Below are positions 6,345 through 6,698 of a stretch of 6,698 bases of DNA, piece by piece. The stretch comes from Natronohydrobacter sp. GTDB lineage: Bacteria > Pseudomonadota > Alphaproteobacteria > Rhodobacterales > Rhodobacteraceae. The position numbers were made by a program, and so were the translations under genes. Under the pieces are notes generated by a model. That model was not told the origin of the DNA. It saw only the letters and a list, made by a program, of their open reading frames with translations, and did no database searches. Position 1 is the first letter of the stretch; every line of letters begins with the position of its first letter. The DNA lies in the NCBI GenBank assembly GCA_007123015.1, contig SKSL01000195.1, positions 1-6,698 on the forward strand, given 5' to 3'.

Positions 6345-6698
6345 TCACGGTTCCTGCGCAAGTTGCATCGGGGCCGGGATCTGCACCAGATCTTCTGTGC
6401 CAAGGGGCGCGCGCGGGCGGGCCAGACGGTTGCGGATCACCCAGTGCAGACGATGCTCGGCGCGGGTGATGGCGACATAGGCCAGCCGCTTCCAGAGCGC
6501 GACACCCCCTTCGCTGCGCCCGGCCCGCGCCGCCGCGAAAAGATCGGGCGCGAAGACCTGAACATCGGGCCATTGCGAGCCTTGCGCCTTGTGGATCGTC
6601 ACGGCCGCACCATGCACGAAAGCCGCGCCCATTGTGGCGGCATAGGGGATGAAGGGCTCTTCTTCCGCGTCGCGCTCGATCTTGATGATCGAGGCCAC
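6345..6698 (-). CDS. UvrD/RecD-like ATP-dependent DNA helicase, C-terminal fragment
   Basis: C-terminal 117 residues of a superfamily 1 helicase; the reading frame is still open at the right edge, so the Walker A/B parts lie outside the window. The visible piece is the UvrD_C_2-type end of domain 2A. VTIHKAQGSQWPDVQVF (residues 33-49 of the fragment) is the motif with the conserved HKAQGS that contacts DNA and ATP. LAYVAITRAEHRL (72-84) is motif VI with the arginine finger R79. Such proteins unwind DNA in repair or recombination; members of this group are usually named ATP-dependent RecD-like helicase, though a UvrD-type name would also fit. The GTG at the window edge is almost certainly an internal Val codon, not the start. 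It is read away from the + strand operon and toward the RAM-domain gene. Confidence 0.93.
   Translation of the reverse strand: MASIIKIERDAEEEPFIPYAATMGAAFVHGAAVTIHKAQGSQWPDVQVFAPDLFAAARAGRSEGGVALWKRLAYVAITRAEHRLHWVIRNRLARPRAPLGTEDLVQIPAPMQLAQEP

Noticed and set aside
6197..6480. Two + strand open frames of about 90 codons over the intergenic element
   Set aside because: They run through the palindromic repeat and antisense to the RAM-domain and helicase genes, with no ribosome-binding site or recognisable product.

Overview
The window looks like chromosomal DNA from an alphaproteobacterium, most likely of the Rhodobacterales (Rhodobacteraceae). The reasons are the high-GC coding style, the close fit of the transporter proteins to alphaproteobacterial forms of the family, a TIGR02186/Alph_Pro_TM gene (a family I know only from alphaproteobacteria), and an intergenic palindromic element of a kind I associate with Rhodobacterales. 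The assignment is by recognition only; no search was run.

Bases 1-4292, + strand: a nearly complete BMP/PnrA-type ABC importer of the nucleoside/purine class. It has the last two thirds of the periplasmic binding protein (cut by the left edge), a double-domain ATPase, and two membrane permeases. The genes are packed as an operon: a 6-bp gap, then an ATGA overlap, then a TGATG overlap. The binding protein captures substrate, the permeases form a heterodimeric channel, and the ATPase powers it. Only its first nucleotide-binding domain keeps all catalytic motifs. No salvage enzyme is present to narrow down the substrate.

Bases 4320-5998, + strand: after 27 bp comes a TauE/SafE-family membrane protein, overlapped by one base (TGATG) by a TIGR02186 gene. 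The second product has a signal peptide, a periplasmic domain and a C-terminal membrane anchor. The tight coupling suggests the two act together at the inner membrane, but what they export is unknown. This pair is the least understood part of the window.

Bases 6001-6698, - strand: a stand-alone Lrp/AsnC ligand-binding (RAM) domain protein without a DNA-binding part converges on TIGR02186 with only 2 bp between the stop codons. Upstream of it lies a 107-bp gap with two GC-rich hairpins and an adjoining conserved-looking stretch. Beyond that is the C-terminal end of a UvrD/RecD-type helicase, cut by the right edge.

Overall this is mostly ordinary housekeeping and transport DNA. No mobile element, CRISPR array, tRNA, rRNA or defence system was seen. 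The points worth following are the TauE/SafE-TIGR02186 module, an AT-rich patch with an inverted repeat near the end of the second permease gene, and the intergenic palindromic element.
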